Shown here in pieces: positions 1 to 9,249 of a DNA stretch of 64,000 nt; the first letter of the stretch is position 1, and every line of letters starts with the position of its first letter. The stretch spans positions 1 through 64,000 of the forward strand of contig NZ_FZNR01000035.1 of assembly GCF_900188005.1 (NCBI RefSeq), in the 5' to 3' direction. The stretch comes from Actinoplanes regularis (GTDB lineage: Bacteria > Actinomycetota > Actinomycetes > Mycobacteriales > Micromonosporaceae). A program made the position numbers and the translations under genes. The notes under the pieces are model-generated. The model saw only the letters and a list, made by a program, of their open reading frames with translations. It did not search any database and was not told where the DNA came from.

Positions 1-2
1 GT

Positions 3-3000
3 TATGTGGGTCGGCCGGGATTGACGGCGCAGCGGTTTGTGGCTGATCCGTTTGGTGGGGGCCGGTTGTATCGCACGGGTGACCGGGTGAAGTGGGCTGC
101 CAGCGGTGAGTTGGTGTTCGCTGGGCGCGCTGATGAGCAGGTCAAGGTGCGTGGGTTCCGGGTCGAGCCGGGTGAGGTCGAGGCGGTGCTGGCCGGGCAT
201 GAAGCGGTGTCGCAGGCGGCGGTGATCGTGCGGGAGGACCGGCCCGGTGACAAGCGCCTGGTCGCGTACGTCGTTCCCGCCGAGGGCCAGGGCGACTCCT
301 CGCTCAGCCGGCGCCTGCGCGAACACGCCGCCGACGCCCTGCCTCCGTACATGGTCCCCGCCGCCGTCGTGATCATGAGCGCGCTCCCGTCCACGGTGAA
401 CGGCAAGCTCGACCGGGCCGCCCTGCCGGCCCCCGACCTCGCCGGCGTGCTGACCGAGCGTGGCCCGGCCACCTTCGCCGAGGAGGTGCTGTGCGGCCTG
501 TACTGCGAGGTACTGGGCCTGGAGCGGGTGAGCACCGACGCGTCGTTCTTCGAGATCGGCGGCGACTCGCTGCTCGCCATGAAACTGATCGCCCGGATCC
601 GGGCCGTCTTCGACGTCGAGCTCGGCATCTACGACCTCTTCGCCGCGCCCACGATCCTCGAACTCGGCGGCCGCATCGATGAGGAACGGGAGAAGACCGG
701 CCAGGGCACCCGGCCGGCACTGACCGCGGGACCCCGGCCGGAGCCGATCCCGCTGTCGTACGGCCAGCAGCGGATGTGGTTCCTCAACCGCATCGAGGAC
801 GCCCGCGGCCAGGCCGGCTACAACATGCCGCTGGGCCTGCGCATGAGCGGCGATCTGGACATCGCCGGCCTGAAAGCCGCGCTGCGCGACCTCGCCGACC
901 GGCACGAGATCCTGCGGACGATCTACCCGGACGTGGACGGCGAACCGCACCAGCAGATCCTCGACGGTGACGCCGCCTTCCCGGAACTGACGATCGTCCG
1001 TACGGCCGAGGACCGGATCCAGGCCGAGTTCACGGCGGTGGCCGACACCCGCTTCGACCTGAGCACCGACCTCCCGTGGCGGGTGACGTTGCTCGAACTG
1101 GGGCCCACCGACTTCGTCCTGGTGATCGTGACGCACCACATCGCAATGGACGGCTGGTCCATGGGTGTGCTGGGCCGGGAGATCGGTGCTGCCTACGCGG
1201 CCCGGTCCGAGGGCCGCCGGCCCGAGTGGGAACCCCTCCCGGTGCAGTACGCCGACTACTCGGTGTGGCAGCGCGCGGCCCTGGGCGACCTCACCGACCC
1301 GGACAGCCTGATCAGCTCCCAGATCGGCCATTGGCGCAACGTACTGGCGGGTGCTCCGGACGAGATCATCCTGCCGTTCGACCGGCCGCGCCCGGCCATG
1401 CCGTCGTTCCGGGGCGGCACGGTCCCGGTGGAGGTGAACAGCCGTACCCACGCCCGCCTGGTGGAGATCGCCCAGCGGGGCCGGACCACCATGTTCATGG
1501 TGGTGCAGACCGCGCTGGCGATCCTGCTCTCCCGGATGGGCGCCGGCAAGGACGTCTCCATCGGTACGGTCATCGCCGGCCGGGCCGACACCGCGCTGGA
1601 CGGACTGATCGGCTTCTTCGTCAACACCCTGGTGCTACGCACGGATCTCAGCACGGCCACGACCTTCAAACAGCTGCTGGACCAGGTCCGGGAGACCGAC
1701 CTGACGGCGTTCGACAACCAGGATCTGCCCTTCGAGCGGCTGGTCGACGACATCAAGCCGACCCGGTCGCTCGGGCGCAACCCCCTCTTCCAGGTGGCCC
1801 TCGCGATGCAGACGCTCGGGCCCGCACAGGGTGGGGGAGGAGGCGCGCTCTGGGATCTGCCGGGCCTGCGGGTCCGCCGGCTGGCCGGCAGTGAGGAGTT
1901 CCTGACCGCACGTACCGATCTCTCCGTCGATCTCGGCGAGCGCCGCGACGGATCGGGCAACCCCGACGGCATCGCCGGCATCATCCTGTACGCGGAGGAT
2001 CTGTTCGACGAGCGGACCGTCCGGGCTTTCGCCGATCGCCTGGTGCTGGTGCTGGAGCAGATCGCGGCCGATCCGTCGAAGCGGCTGGACGCGATCGAGG
2101 TGCTGGACCGGGTGGAATGGTCCCGGGTCGTCGGCGAGTGGAACGACACGTCGTGGCCGGTGCCGACGGAGACCCTGGCGAGCCTGTTCGAATCCCAGGT
2201 GCGCCGGTCACCGGACGCGACGGCCCTGGCCGGTGAGCAGACCGAGCTGACGTACGCCCAACTCGACGTCGCCGCCAACCGGATCGCCGCCGAACTGCGG
2301 TCGAGGGGTGCCGGGCGGGGCGACCGGGTGGCGCTGCTGATGCCGCGGTCGACGGACGTGTTCACGGCGCTGCTCGGCGTGGCCAAGGCCGGCGCGGCCT
2401 TCGTGCCGGTCGATCCCGACTATCCCCAGCAGCGGATCGCCTTCGTCCTGAACGACGTCGCACCCACTCTGGTGGTGTGCATCGCTGCCACTGAGCCGCT
2501 GCTGCCGCCCGGCATGCCGCGCCTGGTCCTCGACGACCCCGAGGTGACGGCGTCGATCAGCGCCCGCTCCGGTGACGTCGTCGCCGGCGGCGCCGGTGTC
2601 GACGACATCGCTTACGTGATCTACACCTCGGGCTCGACCGGCACCCCCAAGGGCGTCGCGGTCTCGCATCGCGGCCTCGGCAACCTGTGCACGAGCCTTG
2701 TGGAACGGCTGGACGTGACGCCGGACGCGCGTGTCCTCCAGCTCGCCTCCCTGAGTTTTGACGCCTCGATCTGGGAGCTGTGCATGTCGCTCCTGACCGG
2801 TGCCACCCTGGTGGTGGTCGGTGGCGATCAGCTCCCGCCGCACCGGTCGCTGGGCGAGGTGACCGAGAAGTTCCGGGTCACCCACATCAATACCCCGCCC
2901 ACCGTGCTGAGCACCGCCGACGAGCTTCCCGACTGCGTGCGGACGATCGTGGTCGGTGGTGAGGCATGCCCGCCCGCGCTGGTCGAGCGCTGGTCCGGCC

Positions 3001-6000
3001 GCCGGCTGATCAACTCCTACGGCCCGACCGAGGCGACGGTGGGCACCACCATGAGCCAGCCGCTGACCGAGGTCACCTCGGGCACGGTCTCGATCGGCCG
3101 GCCGCTCTACAACCTGCGCACGTACCTGCTCGACGAGTTCCTCCAGCCGGTGCCGACCGGCGTCACCGGTGAGCTCTACGTCGCCGGGCCGGCCCTGGCC
3201 CGCGGCTACTTCGGCAGGTCGCGGCTGACGTCCGGCCGGTTCGTGGCGTGCCCGTTCGGGACCGGGGAGCGGATGTACCGTACCGGCGACCTGGCCCGGT
3301 GGACCGACGGCGGTGAGCTGCTCTTCGCCGGCCGCTCCGACGAACAGACCAAGATCCGCGGGTACCGGATCGAGCCGGGCGAGGTGCAGGCCGTCCTGAC
3401 CGGGCACGATTCGGTGGCCCAAGCCGCGGTCGTGGTCCGGGAGGACCGGCCCGGCGAGCGCCGGTTGGTCGCCTACATCGTCCCGGCAGATCAAGATCAA
3501 GACCTTTCGGCGGTACGGGAGCACGCCGTCGCCCATCTGCCGGACTACATGGTTCCGTTCCTGGTGGCGATCGACTCCCTACCCGTCACCGTCAACGGCA
3601 AGCTCGACATCGCGGCACTGCCCGAGCCGGACCACGTCGCCTCCGCCGGCCGTGACCCGGAGACTCCGCTGGAGGAGTCGCTGTGCGCCCTGTTCGCCGG
3701 GTTGCTGGGTCTGGAGCGGGTCCCCGCCGACGGTTCGTTCTTCGAGTTGGGCGGTGATTCCCTGCTGGCGATGCGGCTGATCGCCCGGATCCGCTCCGCG
3801 CTGAGTGTGGAGGTGAGCATCCGCACCGTCTTCGCGACGCCCAGTGTCGCGGGGATCGCGGCCGCCATCGAGGCCTCGGCCGGGACCGTTCAGACGGCGT
3901 TGACGGCGCGGGAGCGTCCGGCGGTGCTGCCGCTCTCCTACGGCCAGCAGCGGATGTGGTTCCTCAACCGGCTCGAACGGGCCGACTCCAAACCCGGCTC
4001 CGCCTACAACATGCCGATGGCGCTGCGGATCTCCGGTGATCTGGACGTGGCCGCGCTGGAGGCTGCCTTGGGTGATGTCGCGGAGCGGCACGAGGTGCTG
4101 CGGACGATCTATCCCGAGGTGGACGGGGTGGCGTGCCAGCAGATCCTGGACGGTGCCGCGGGCCGGCCGTCGCTGCCGGTCAGCGAGGTTGCCGAGAGTG
4201 ATGTCTCGTCGGTGGTAGCGGCGTTCTTCGGTCGTGGCTTTGACTTGAGTGTCGAGTTGCCGTGGCGGACTCGTCTGCTCTCGGTGGCGCTGGGTGAGTT
4301 CGTGCTGGCGATCGTGGCGCATCACATCGCGTTGGACGGCTGGTCGATGGGTGTGCTGACCCGGGATCTGCGGGCGGCCTATACGGCCCGCCGTCAGGGC
4401 CAGGCCCCGGCCTGGACCAGTCTGGACGTGCAGTACGCCGATTACGCCCTCTGGCAGCGCGAGGTCCTGGGTGACCTGGATGACGAGTCGAGCCTGATCG
4501 CGGGCCAGTTGCGTCATTGGCGGGAGGCTCTGTCGGGTGCCCCGCAGGAGCTGGCGTTGCCGTTCGACCGGCAGCGCCCGGCTATCCCGTCGATGCGGGG
4601 TGCCGCGGTGGATCTGTCCGTCGACGCGGGGACGCATGCGCGGTTGGTCGAGTTGGCGCAGCGCAGCGGTTCGACCATGTTCATGGTGGCGCACGCCGCG
4701 CTGGCGGTGCTGTTGTCGCGGATGGGCGCGGGCATCGACATTCCGTTGGGTACGTCGGTGGCGGGTCGTGGTGACGCGGCACTGGACGATCTGGTCGGTT
4801 TCTTCGTCAACACGCTGGTGCTGCGTACCGACCTGTCCGGCGATCCCACCTTCACCGAACTGCTGGCCCGGGTGCGGGAGACCGATCTGGCGGCGTACGC
4901 GAACCAGGAGGTCCCGTTTGAGCGGCTGGTTGATGAGCTGAGCCCGGTGCGGTCGCTGGCGCACAACCCGCTGTTCCAGGTCATGTTCGTGGTGCAGAAC
5001 CTGCCCAAGGGCTCGGGCGGCGGCCTGAACCTGCCTGACGTGCTGGTCCGCCCGTTCACCGGCGAACCGGGCGAGGCGACCGCCAAGTTCGACCTGTCGG
5101 TGACGCTGGTCGAGCGCCGCGACGAGGACGGTCGTCCGGCGGGCATCAACGGCGGCATCCTGTACGCCACGGATCTGTTCGACGAGTCGACGGCCCTTTC
5201 GCTGGCGGATCGTCTGGTCGCGGTGCTGACGCAGGTGGCCGAAGATCCGCAGCTCACGCTCAGTCAGGTCGATGTGCTGACCGGTGCGGAGCGGGCGTTG
5301 GTGACGGGGGAGTGGAACGACACGGCGGTGCCGGTGGCGGCCGTGTCGGTGCCGTTGATGATCGCTCGGTGGGTGGCGGAGACGCCGGATGCGGTCGCCG
5401 TCCGTGGTGGTGGCCGGTTGTTGACGTATGGGCAGTTGGATGGTTGGGCGTCCGGTGTCGCGGCCGGGTTGGCCGGGGCTGGTGTGGGCCGGGGGGATCG
5501 GGTCGGGTTGTGTCTGCCGCGGGGTGTGGAGATGGTCGCGGCGATGCTGGGTGTGTGGCGGGTCGGTGCGGCGTTCGTGCCGCTGGATCCGCAGCTTCCG
5601 GCGGCGCGGCGTGAGTTGATGGCCGCGGGCACGTCGCTGGTGCTCTCCGACTGGGACCCCACTTGGGAATCGGGCGGCGAGGTCCCCGCAGTCGTTCTTG
5701 ACGGCCGTGATCTGGCGTATGTGATCTACACGTCGGGTTCGACCGGGACGCCGAAGGGTGTCGCGGTGGCGCATGCGGGTGTGGCGAGTCTGGCGCAGGT
5801 GATGGCCCCGGTGCTGGACGTTTCCGCAGGCACTGCCGCGTTGCAGTTCGCGTCGTTCAGTTTCGACGCCTCGGTGCTGGACGTGGTCACAGTCCTCGGC
5901 GCTGGCGGCACGCTGGTGATCGCTGACGATGAACAACGCCGTGACATGGCCGCGTTGTCGCGGCTGGTGCGGGATGCGGATGTCCGGGTGGCCAGTGTGG

Positions 6001-7808
6001 TGCCGTCGTTGCTGGCGGCGTTGGATCCGGCGCAGGTGGCGGGGATCCGCCGGTGGGTGCTGGGTGCGGAGTTCTTGAGCGCGGATCTGGCGTCGCGGTG
6101 GTCGGCGGGTTCGCAGGTGTGGAACACCTACGGTCCGACCGAGGCCACGGTGATCACGACTGCGGCGCCGGTGACGCTGCCGGTGTCGGGTGCGGGTCCG
6201 TCGATGGGCCGGCCGATCGGCAATGCCCGGGTGCTGGTGCTCGATGAGTTCCTGCAGCCGGTCCCGGTGGGCGTGGTCGGTGAGGTATACATCGGTGGTC
6301 TCGGCCTGGCGCAGGGGTATGTCGATCGTCCGGATCTGACCGCTCACCGGTTTGTGGCCGATCCGTCGGGTGTCGGTGGCCGGTTGTACCGCAGTGGTGA
6401 CCTGGCCCGCTGGGACCGTGAAGGGTTGCTGCATTTCACGGGTCGTTCGGACGATCAGGTGAAGATCCGTGGGTTCCGGATCGAACCCGCCGAGGTCCAG
6501 GCGGTGCTGCAACAGCATCCGCAGGTCGCGCAGGCCGCCGTGATCGCCCGTGACAACCAGCTGATCGGCTACCTGGTCGCCGCCGGCAACGAGCTGGACG
6601 TGGCCGCGGTGCGGGAGTTCGCTGCCGAGCGACTGCCGGAATACATGCTGCCCACGCTGCTCGTGCTCGATGCCCTGCCGCTGAACGCCAACGGCAAACT
6701 CGACCGGGCGGCTCTCCCCAACCCCAACCTGCCCACCACCGGCCGGGCCGCGGCCACCGCGACCGAGGAGATCCTGTGCGAGCTGTTCGCCGAGATTCTC
6801 GAGGTGGAGAGTGTCCCCGCTGACGCGTCGTTCTTCGAACTCGGCGGCGACTCCATCACGGCGATGCGGCTCATCGGCCGGATCCGGTCCGTGCTGGATA
6901 CCGAGATCAACGTACGGGCGCTGTTCACCACACCGACCGTGGAGGCGGTGGCGGCGCTGCTGACCAGCCAGGCGGGAACCGAGGACCTCGGCGAGATCCT
7001 GCCGCTGCGGCCTGAGGGCGACGGGACCCCGCTGTTCTGCTTCCCGCCGAGCTCGGGGCTCAGCTGGTGCTACACGAGCCTCGCGCAGCGGCTGCCGGTG
7101 GACGGTCCGGTCTACGGCCTGCAGGCGCGCGGCTTCGGCGAGGGGGAGACCCTGCCGGAGAGCATCGAGGCGCTGTCGGCCGAGTACGTCGACCGGATGC
7201 GGACCGTCCGGCCAGCCGGACCGTACCGGCTGCTGGGCTGGTCGTTCGGTGGCGTCGTGGCGCACGCGGTCGCGACCCGCCTGCAGGAGCTGGGCGAGAC
7301 CGTCGAGCTGCTGGCGATCCTCGACGGCTATCCCGTCACCCCGGAAAGCCGGCCGCGGCCGGCACCGGAATCGCCTGACCGGCCCCGGCCCGAGAAGCCG
7401 GCCGAGCCGCTGATGGACGGCGGTGTACTGACCGAGATCGCGCGGGTCAACGCGAACAGCCATGAGCTGATGAGCCGATTCGAGCCCGCCGTGTACCGCG
7501 GCGACCTGTTGCTCTTCGTCGCGGAGGGACGCCCGTCGGCTCCCGGCGGTGATGATGCGGCCGAGCCGGTTCGGCCCGCGCCCACCGAGGACGACGCGGT
7601 GAGTGGCGAGCCGATCGAGGGCCGCGCCGCGCTCGTCGAATCCGCTGTCGGCGACCCGGAAATCTGGCGGCCCTACGTCGACGGCGACGTCGAGACACAT
7701 CGCCTCGGCGTGCCGCATCACGCCATGTTGAGTGGCATGGCGCTGGACGACCTGATCCGTGTGCTTCAGAAAGGGCGCGATAGTGATGGAGACAACGCCG
7801 ACGGCTGA
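3..7808 (+). CDS. Nonribosomal peptide synthetase, terminal subunit (A-T / C-A-T / C-A-T-TE), 5' end outside window
   Basis: The frame is open from the left edge, so the N-terminus is missing. In order, numbered from the first visible codon: the C-terminal part of an adenylation domain (YRTGD about residue 22, NGKLDR near 133), a carrier domain (GGDS serine about 189), a condensation domain (SYGQQRMWFL; HHIAMDG about 379), a full A domain (TSGSTG about 876, YGPTE about 1006), carrier (serine about 1253), condensation (HHIALDG about 1440), full A domain (TSGSTG about 1910, YGPTE about 2043), carrier (serine about 2284) and a type I thioesterase (GWSFGG about 2413, later HHAM histidine). No E, MT or X domain is visible. 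The TE marks this as the release subunit of an assembly line. By alignment to GrsA, the specificity positions read D-A-W-N-V-G-S-V-G for the first full A domain and D-A-L-S-V-G-T-V-I for the second. Neither matches a code I know, and both lack the H-L-G-L-L-C pattern of Hpg domains. Confidence 0.97.
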   Translation, partial: YVGRPGLTAQRFVADPFGGGRLYRTGDRVKWAASGELVFAGRADEQVKVRGFRVEPGEVEAVLAGHEAVSQAAVIVREDRPGDKRLVAYVVPAEGQGDSSLSRRLREHAADALPPYMVPAAVVIMSALPSTVNGKLDRAALPAPDLAGVLTERGPATFAEEVLCGLYCEVLGLERVSTDASFFEIGGDSLLAMKLIARIRAVFDVELGIYDLFAAPTILELGGRIDEEREKTGQGTRPALTAGPRPEPIPLSYGQQRMWFLNRIEDARGQAGYNMPLGLRMSGDLDIAGLKAALRDLADRHEILRTIYPDVDGEPHQQILDGDAAFPELTIVRTAEDRIQAEFTAVADTRFDLSTDLPWRVTLLELGPTDFVLVIVTHHIAMDGWSMGVLGREIGAAYAARSEGRRPEWEPLPVQYADYSVWQRAALGDLTDPDSLISSQIGHWRNVLAGAPDEIILPFDRPRPAMPSFRGGTVPVEVNSRTHARLVEIAQRGRTTMFMVVQTALAILLSRMGAGKDVSIGTVIAGRADTALDGLIGFFVNTLVLRTDLSTATTFKQLLDQVRETDLTAFDNQDLPFERLVDDIKPTRSLGRNPLFQVALAMQTLGPAQGGGGGALWDLPGLRVRRLAGSEEFLTARTDLSVDLGERRDGSGNPDGIAGIILYAEDLFDERTVRAFADRLVLVLEQIAADPSKRLDAIEVLDRVEWSRVVGEWNDTSWPVPTETLASLFESQVRRSPDATALAGEQTELTYAQLDVAANRIAAELRSRGAGRGDRVALLMPRSTDVFTALLGVAKAGAAFVPVDPDYPQQRIAFVLNDVAPTLVVCIAATEPLLPPGMPRLVLDDPEVTASISARSGDVVAGGAGVDDIAYVIYTSGSTGTPKGVAVSHRGLGNLCTSLVERLDVTPDARVLQLASLSFDASIWELCMSLLTGATLVVVGGDQLPPHRSLGEVTEKFRVTHINTPPTVLSTADELPDCVRTIVVGGEACPPALVERWSGRRLINSYGPTEATVGTTMSQPLTEVTSGTVSIGRPLYNLRTYLLDEFLQPVPTGVTGELYVAGPALARGYFGRSRLTSGRFVACPFGTGERMYRTGDLARWTDGGELLFAGRSDEQTKIRGYRIEPGEVQAVLTGHDSVAQAAVVVREDRPGERRLVAYIVPADQDQDLSAVREHAVAHLPDYMVPFLVAIDSLPVTVNGKLDIAALPEPDHVASAGRDPETPLEESLCALFAGLLGLERVPADGSFFELGGDSLLAMRLIARIRSALSVEVSIRTVFATPSVAGIAAAIEASAGTVQTALTARERPAVLPLSYGQQRMWFLNRLERADSKPGSAYNMPMALRISGDLDVAALEAALGDVAERHEVLRTIYPEVDGVACQQILDGAAGRPSLPVSEVAESDVSSVVAAFFGRGFDLSVELPWRTRLLSVALGEFVLAIVAHHIALDGWSMGVLTRDLRAAYTARRQGQAPAWTSLDVQYADYALWQREVLGDLDDESSLIAGQLRHWREALSGAPQELALPFDRQRPAIPSMRGAAVDLSVDAGTHARLVELAQRSGSTMFMVAHAALAVLLSRMGAGIDIPLGTSVAGRGDAALDDLVGFFVNTLVLRTDLSGDPTFTELLARVRETDLAAYANQEVPFERLVDELSPVRSLAHNPLFQVMFVVQNLPKGSGGGLNLPDVLVRPFTGEPGEATAKFDLSVTLVERRDEDGRPAGINGGILYATDLFDESTALSLADRLVAVLTQVAEDPQLTLSQVDVLTGAERALVTGEWNDTAVPVAAVSVPLMIARWVAETPDAVAVRGGGRLLTYGQLDGWASGVAAGLAGAGVGRGDRVGLCLPRGVEMVAAMLGVWRVGAAFVPLDPQLPAARRELMAAGTSLVLSDWDPTWESGGEVPAVVLDGRDLAYVIYTSGSTGTPKGVAVAHAGVASLAQVMAPVLDVSAGTAALQFASFSFDASVLDVVTVLGAGGTLVIADDEQRRDMAALSRLVRDADVRVASVVPSLLAALDPAQVAGIRRWVLGAEFLSADLASRWSAGSQVWNTYGPTEATVITTAAPVTLPVSGAGPSMGRPIGNARVLVLDEFLQPVPVGVVGEVYIGGLGLAQGYVDRPDLTAHRFVADPSGVGGRLYRSGDLARWDREGLLHFTGRSDDQVKIRGFRIEPAEVQAVLQQHPQVAQAAVIARDNQLIGYLVAAGNELDVAAVREFAAERLPEYMLPTLLVLDALPLNANGKLDRAALPNPNLPTTGRAAATATEEILCELFAEILEVESVPADASFFELGGDSITAMRLIGRIRSVLDTEINVRALFTTPTVEAVAALLTSQAGTEDLGEILPLRPEGDGTPLFCFPPSSGLSWCYTSLAQRLPVDGPVYGLQARGFGEGETLPESIEALSAEYVDRMRTVRPAGPYRLLGWSFGGVVAHAVATRLQELGETVELLAILDGYPVTPESRPRPAPESPDRPRPEKPAEPLMDGGVLTEIARVNANSHELMSRFEPAVYRGDLLLFVAEGRPSAPGGDDAAEPVRPAPTEDDAVSGEPIEGRAALVESAVGDPEIWRPYVDGDVETHRLGVPHHAMLSGMALDDLIRVLQKGRDSDGDNADG

Positions 7809-8448
7809 TGGAGAAATGGAGCGTGCCGGGGAATCCGGTGCGGTCGTCGATACGCCGGACCCGCCGAAACGGTCCCGGCCCCGGTATCTGGTGCCCGTCC
7901 TGGTGGCACTCGCCGTTCTCGTGGTGGCCGGCAGTTTCGGGGCCGGAATATTCCTCGGAAGGTCCCCGGAAACCGACAACGTCGCCGGGGCCACGGCCGG
8001 CCCGAGCGCCGATCCGCGTTTCACCGAGGCGATGAAGTTCGTGACGTGCATGCGGGGAAATGGGGTTTCCAATTATCCGGCCCCGCAGCCCAACGGCGAG
8101 TTGCTTCTCACCAACGAAAGCGGAGTGGATATCGCGTCCAAGGCGTATCAGAGTGCGGAATCCGCCTGTAAATCGTTCCTTCCCAGCGGCATGTCGCAAG
8201 GAGGGGAACAGCCCGGCGGGGCCGGCGGTCCGGCTGGGGCCGATGCGGCGTCCGGGCAGCCGTCACTGCCTGCGCGTGACCTCACGAAATACGTGAAGTG
8301 CATGCGGGGCGAGGGCGTCACGCAATTCCCTGATGCCGATGCGCTCGGCAACTTCAGCGATGTCGATCCCAACTGGCCCGGGTTGCAGGACGCGCAGGCC
8401 AGCTGCGCGAAGTACCTGCCGCCGGGCTCACCCGGGGCACCCCGGTGA
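7786..8448 (+). CDS. Membrane-anchored extracellular protein with two CMRxxG modules
   Basis: The start is placed at ATG 7786 (GTG 7783 is also possible) because AAAGGG at about 7770-7775 lies just upstream. It overlaps the end of the NRPS gene by 23 bp, so translation is probably coupled. A charged cytoplasmic N-terminus of about 35 residues precedes one transmembrane helix (rich in V, A and L, about residues 37-60). The extracellular part holds two related modules of about 50 residues, each starting F/Y-V-x-C-M-R-G-x-G-V and ending with a second cysteine near A-x-C-K-x-F/Y-L-P. The same module recurs in the genes at 8650 and 12504. No enzymatic motif is visible. Proteins of this type are common beside MacAB-like exporters in actinomycetes, so a role in binding or sensing an extracellular ligand, perhaps the exported peptide, is inference. 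Confidence 0.85.
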   Translation: METTPTADGEMERAGESGAVVDTPDPPKRSRPRYLVPVLVALAVLVVAGSFGAGIFLGRSPETDNVAGATAGPSADPRFTEAMKFVTCMRGNGVSNYPAPQPNGELLLTNESGVDIASKAYQSAESACKSFLPSGMSQGGEQPGGAGGPAGADAASGQPSLPARDLTKYVKCMRGEGVTQFPDADALGNFSDVDPNWPGLQDAQASCAKYLPPGSPGAPR

Positions 8449-8459
8449 GCTAGCTCACC
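8444..8459. promoter_or_regulatory. 16-bp perfect palindrome at the stop codon
   Basis: GGTGAGCTAGCTCACC is a perfect palindrome that contains the TGA stop of the preceding gene. It has no loop and no following T run, so it suits a dimeric-protein binding site better than a terminator. The 201-bp gap to the next gene otherwise shows only a strong ribosome site (AGGAGG at about 8639-8644). Confidence 0.35.
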
Positions 8460-8649
8460 CCGCCCTTTCCCGGTTCGTCGGCCTGCTGCCGACGGGCCGG
8501 GAATTGCCTGTTCAGAGGGTTTTCCGGCGCTGTCGGGGCAACGGTCTCCGAGCGCCGGCAGAGACGGTTTGCCGTGAAACGTCGCTGAAACCGGTCCTCC
8601 GGTAGAAAAGTCGTCGGGGCAAGAACCCCGGTCGCAACAGGAGGACAAG

Positions 8650-9249
8650 ATGTTCACGATCAAGAGCGCCAAAGCGTCGCGGACCGGATGGTTTCGCAAT
8701 ACTGGTGTCGTCGCTTTCATGCTGGTGACGGCCGCGGTCAGCGCGGGCTGCAACAAGGATTCCGGCGATGGAAACAATTCGGTGGCGTCGTTGCCGGACA
8801 ATTCCACCGCGTCGGCGCCCGCCGTTTCCGGAAGTGGTACCGGGGACCTCGCTGCGTACGCCAACTGCCTGCGGAGTAACGGTCTCCCGGACTTCCCTGA
8901 CCCGGAGAACGGCGCTCTCGCCCTGCCCGACGGGGTCAACCCGAACTCCAAGGAGTTCAAGGACGCCGAGGCGAAATGCGTCCAGTACAAGCCCGAGGGC
9001 AAGCCGCAGAACGGCGGCGACGCGGGCAAGCAGACCTGGTCGCAGGAGGAGAAACTCAAGTACGCGAAGTGCATGCGTGAGAACGGCGCGACCGGCTTCT
9101 CCGACCCGGACGCCAACGGCGACTTCGCCAACCGCAAGGGCGATGGCCCGGACCCGGATTCGGCGCAGTACAAGGCCGCCGAAGAGGCGTGCAAGCAGTA
9201 CAAGAAGAACATCCCTGAGGACGCGCCGCAGGGTGGAGCCGGTCAGTGA
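8650..9249 (+). CDS. Lipoprotein with two CMRxxG modules
   Basis: Starts at ATG 8650 after AGGAGG. The N-terminus is a signal peptide ending in V-S-A-G-C, an acceptable lipobox, so the protein is probably lipid-anchored outside the membrane at about Cys34. A Ser/Thr/Ala/Asn-rich linker follows, then two Cys modules: A-N-C-L-R-S-N-G-L with F-P-D-P, and A-K-C-M-R-E-N-G-A with F-S-D-P, each closed by a second Cys before a K-x-Y-K type end. It is a paralogue of the product at 7786, but its anchor is lipid instead of a helix. The stop overlaps the GTG start of the adaptor gene (GTGA), placing it in the transporter operon. Function is unknown; an extracytoplasmic partner of the exporter is the most likely role. 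Confidence 0.85.
   Translation: MFTIKSAKASRTGWFRNTGVVAFMLVTAAVSAGCNKDSGDGNNSVASLPDNSTASAPAVSGSGTGDLAAYANCLRSNGLPDFPDPENGALALPDGVNPNSKEFKDAEAKCVQYKPEGKPQNGGDAGKQTWSQEEKLKYAKCMRENGATGFSDPDANGDFANRKGDGPDPDSAQYKAAEEACKQYKKNIPEDAPQGGAGQ

Noticed and set aside
2160..6740. Assignment of the A domains to Hpg or Dpg
   Set aside because: Although the cluster carries Hpg/Dpg gene remnants, the read specificity positions lack the His-Leu-Gly and Cys pattern of known Hpg and Dpg domains.
3579..8072. A 1497-codon open frame on the minus strand opposite the NRPS
   Set aside because: It mirrors the GC3 pattern of the + strand gene, has Arg/His/Gly/Pro-rich non-protein composition and no domain, while the + strand shows full NRPS motifs.
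8444..8459. Palindrome as an intrinsic terminator
   Set aside because: It has no loop-stem extension or T tract and overlaps the stop codon within what looks like one operon.
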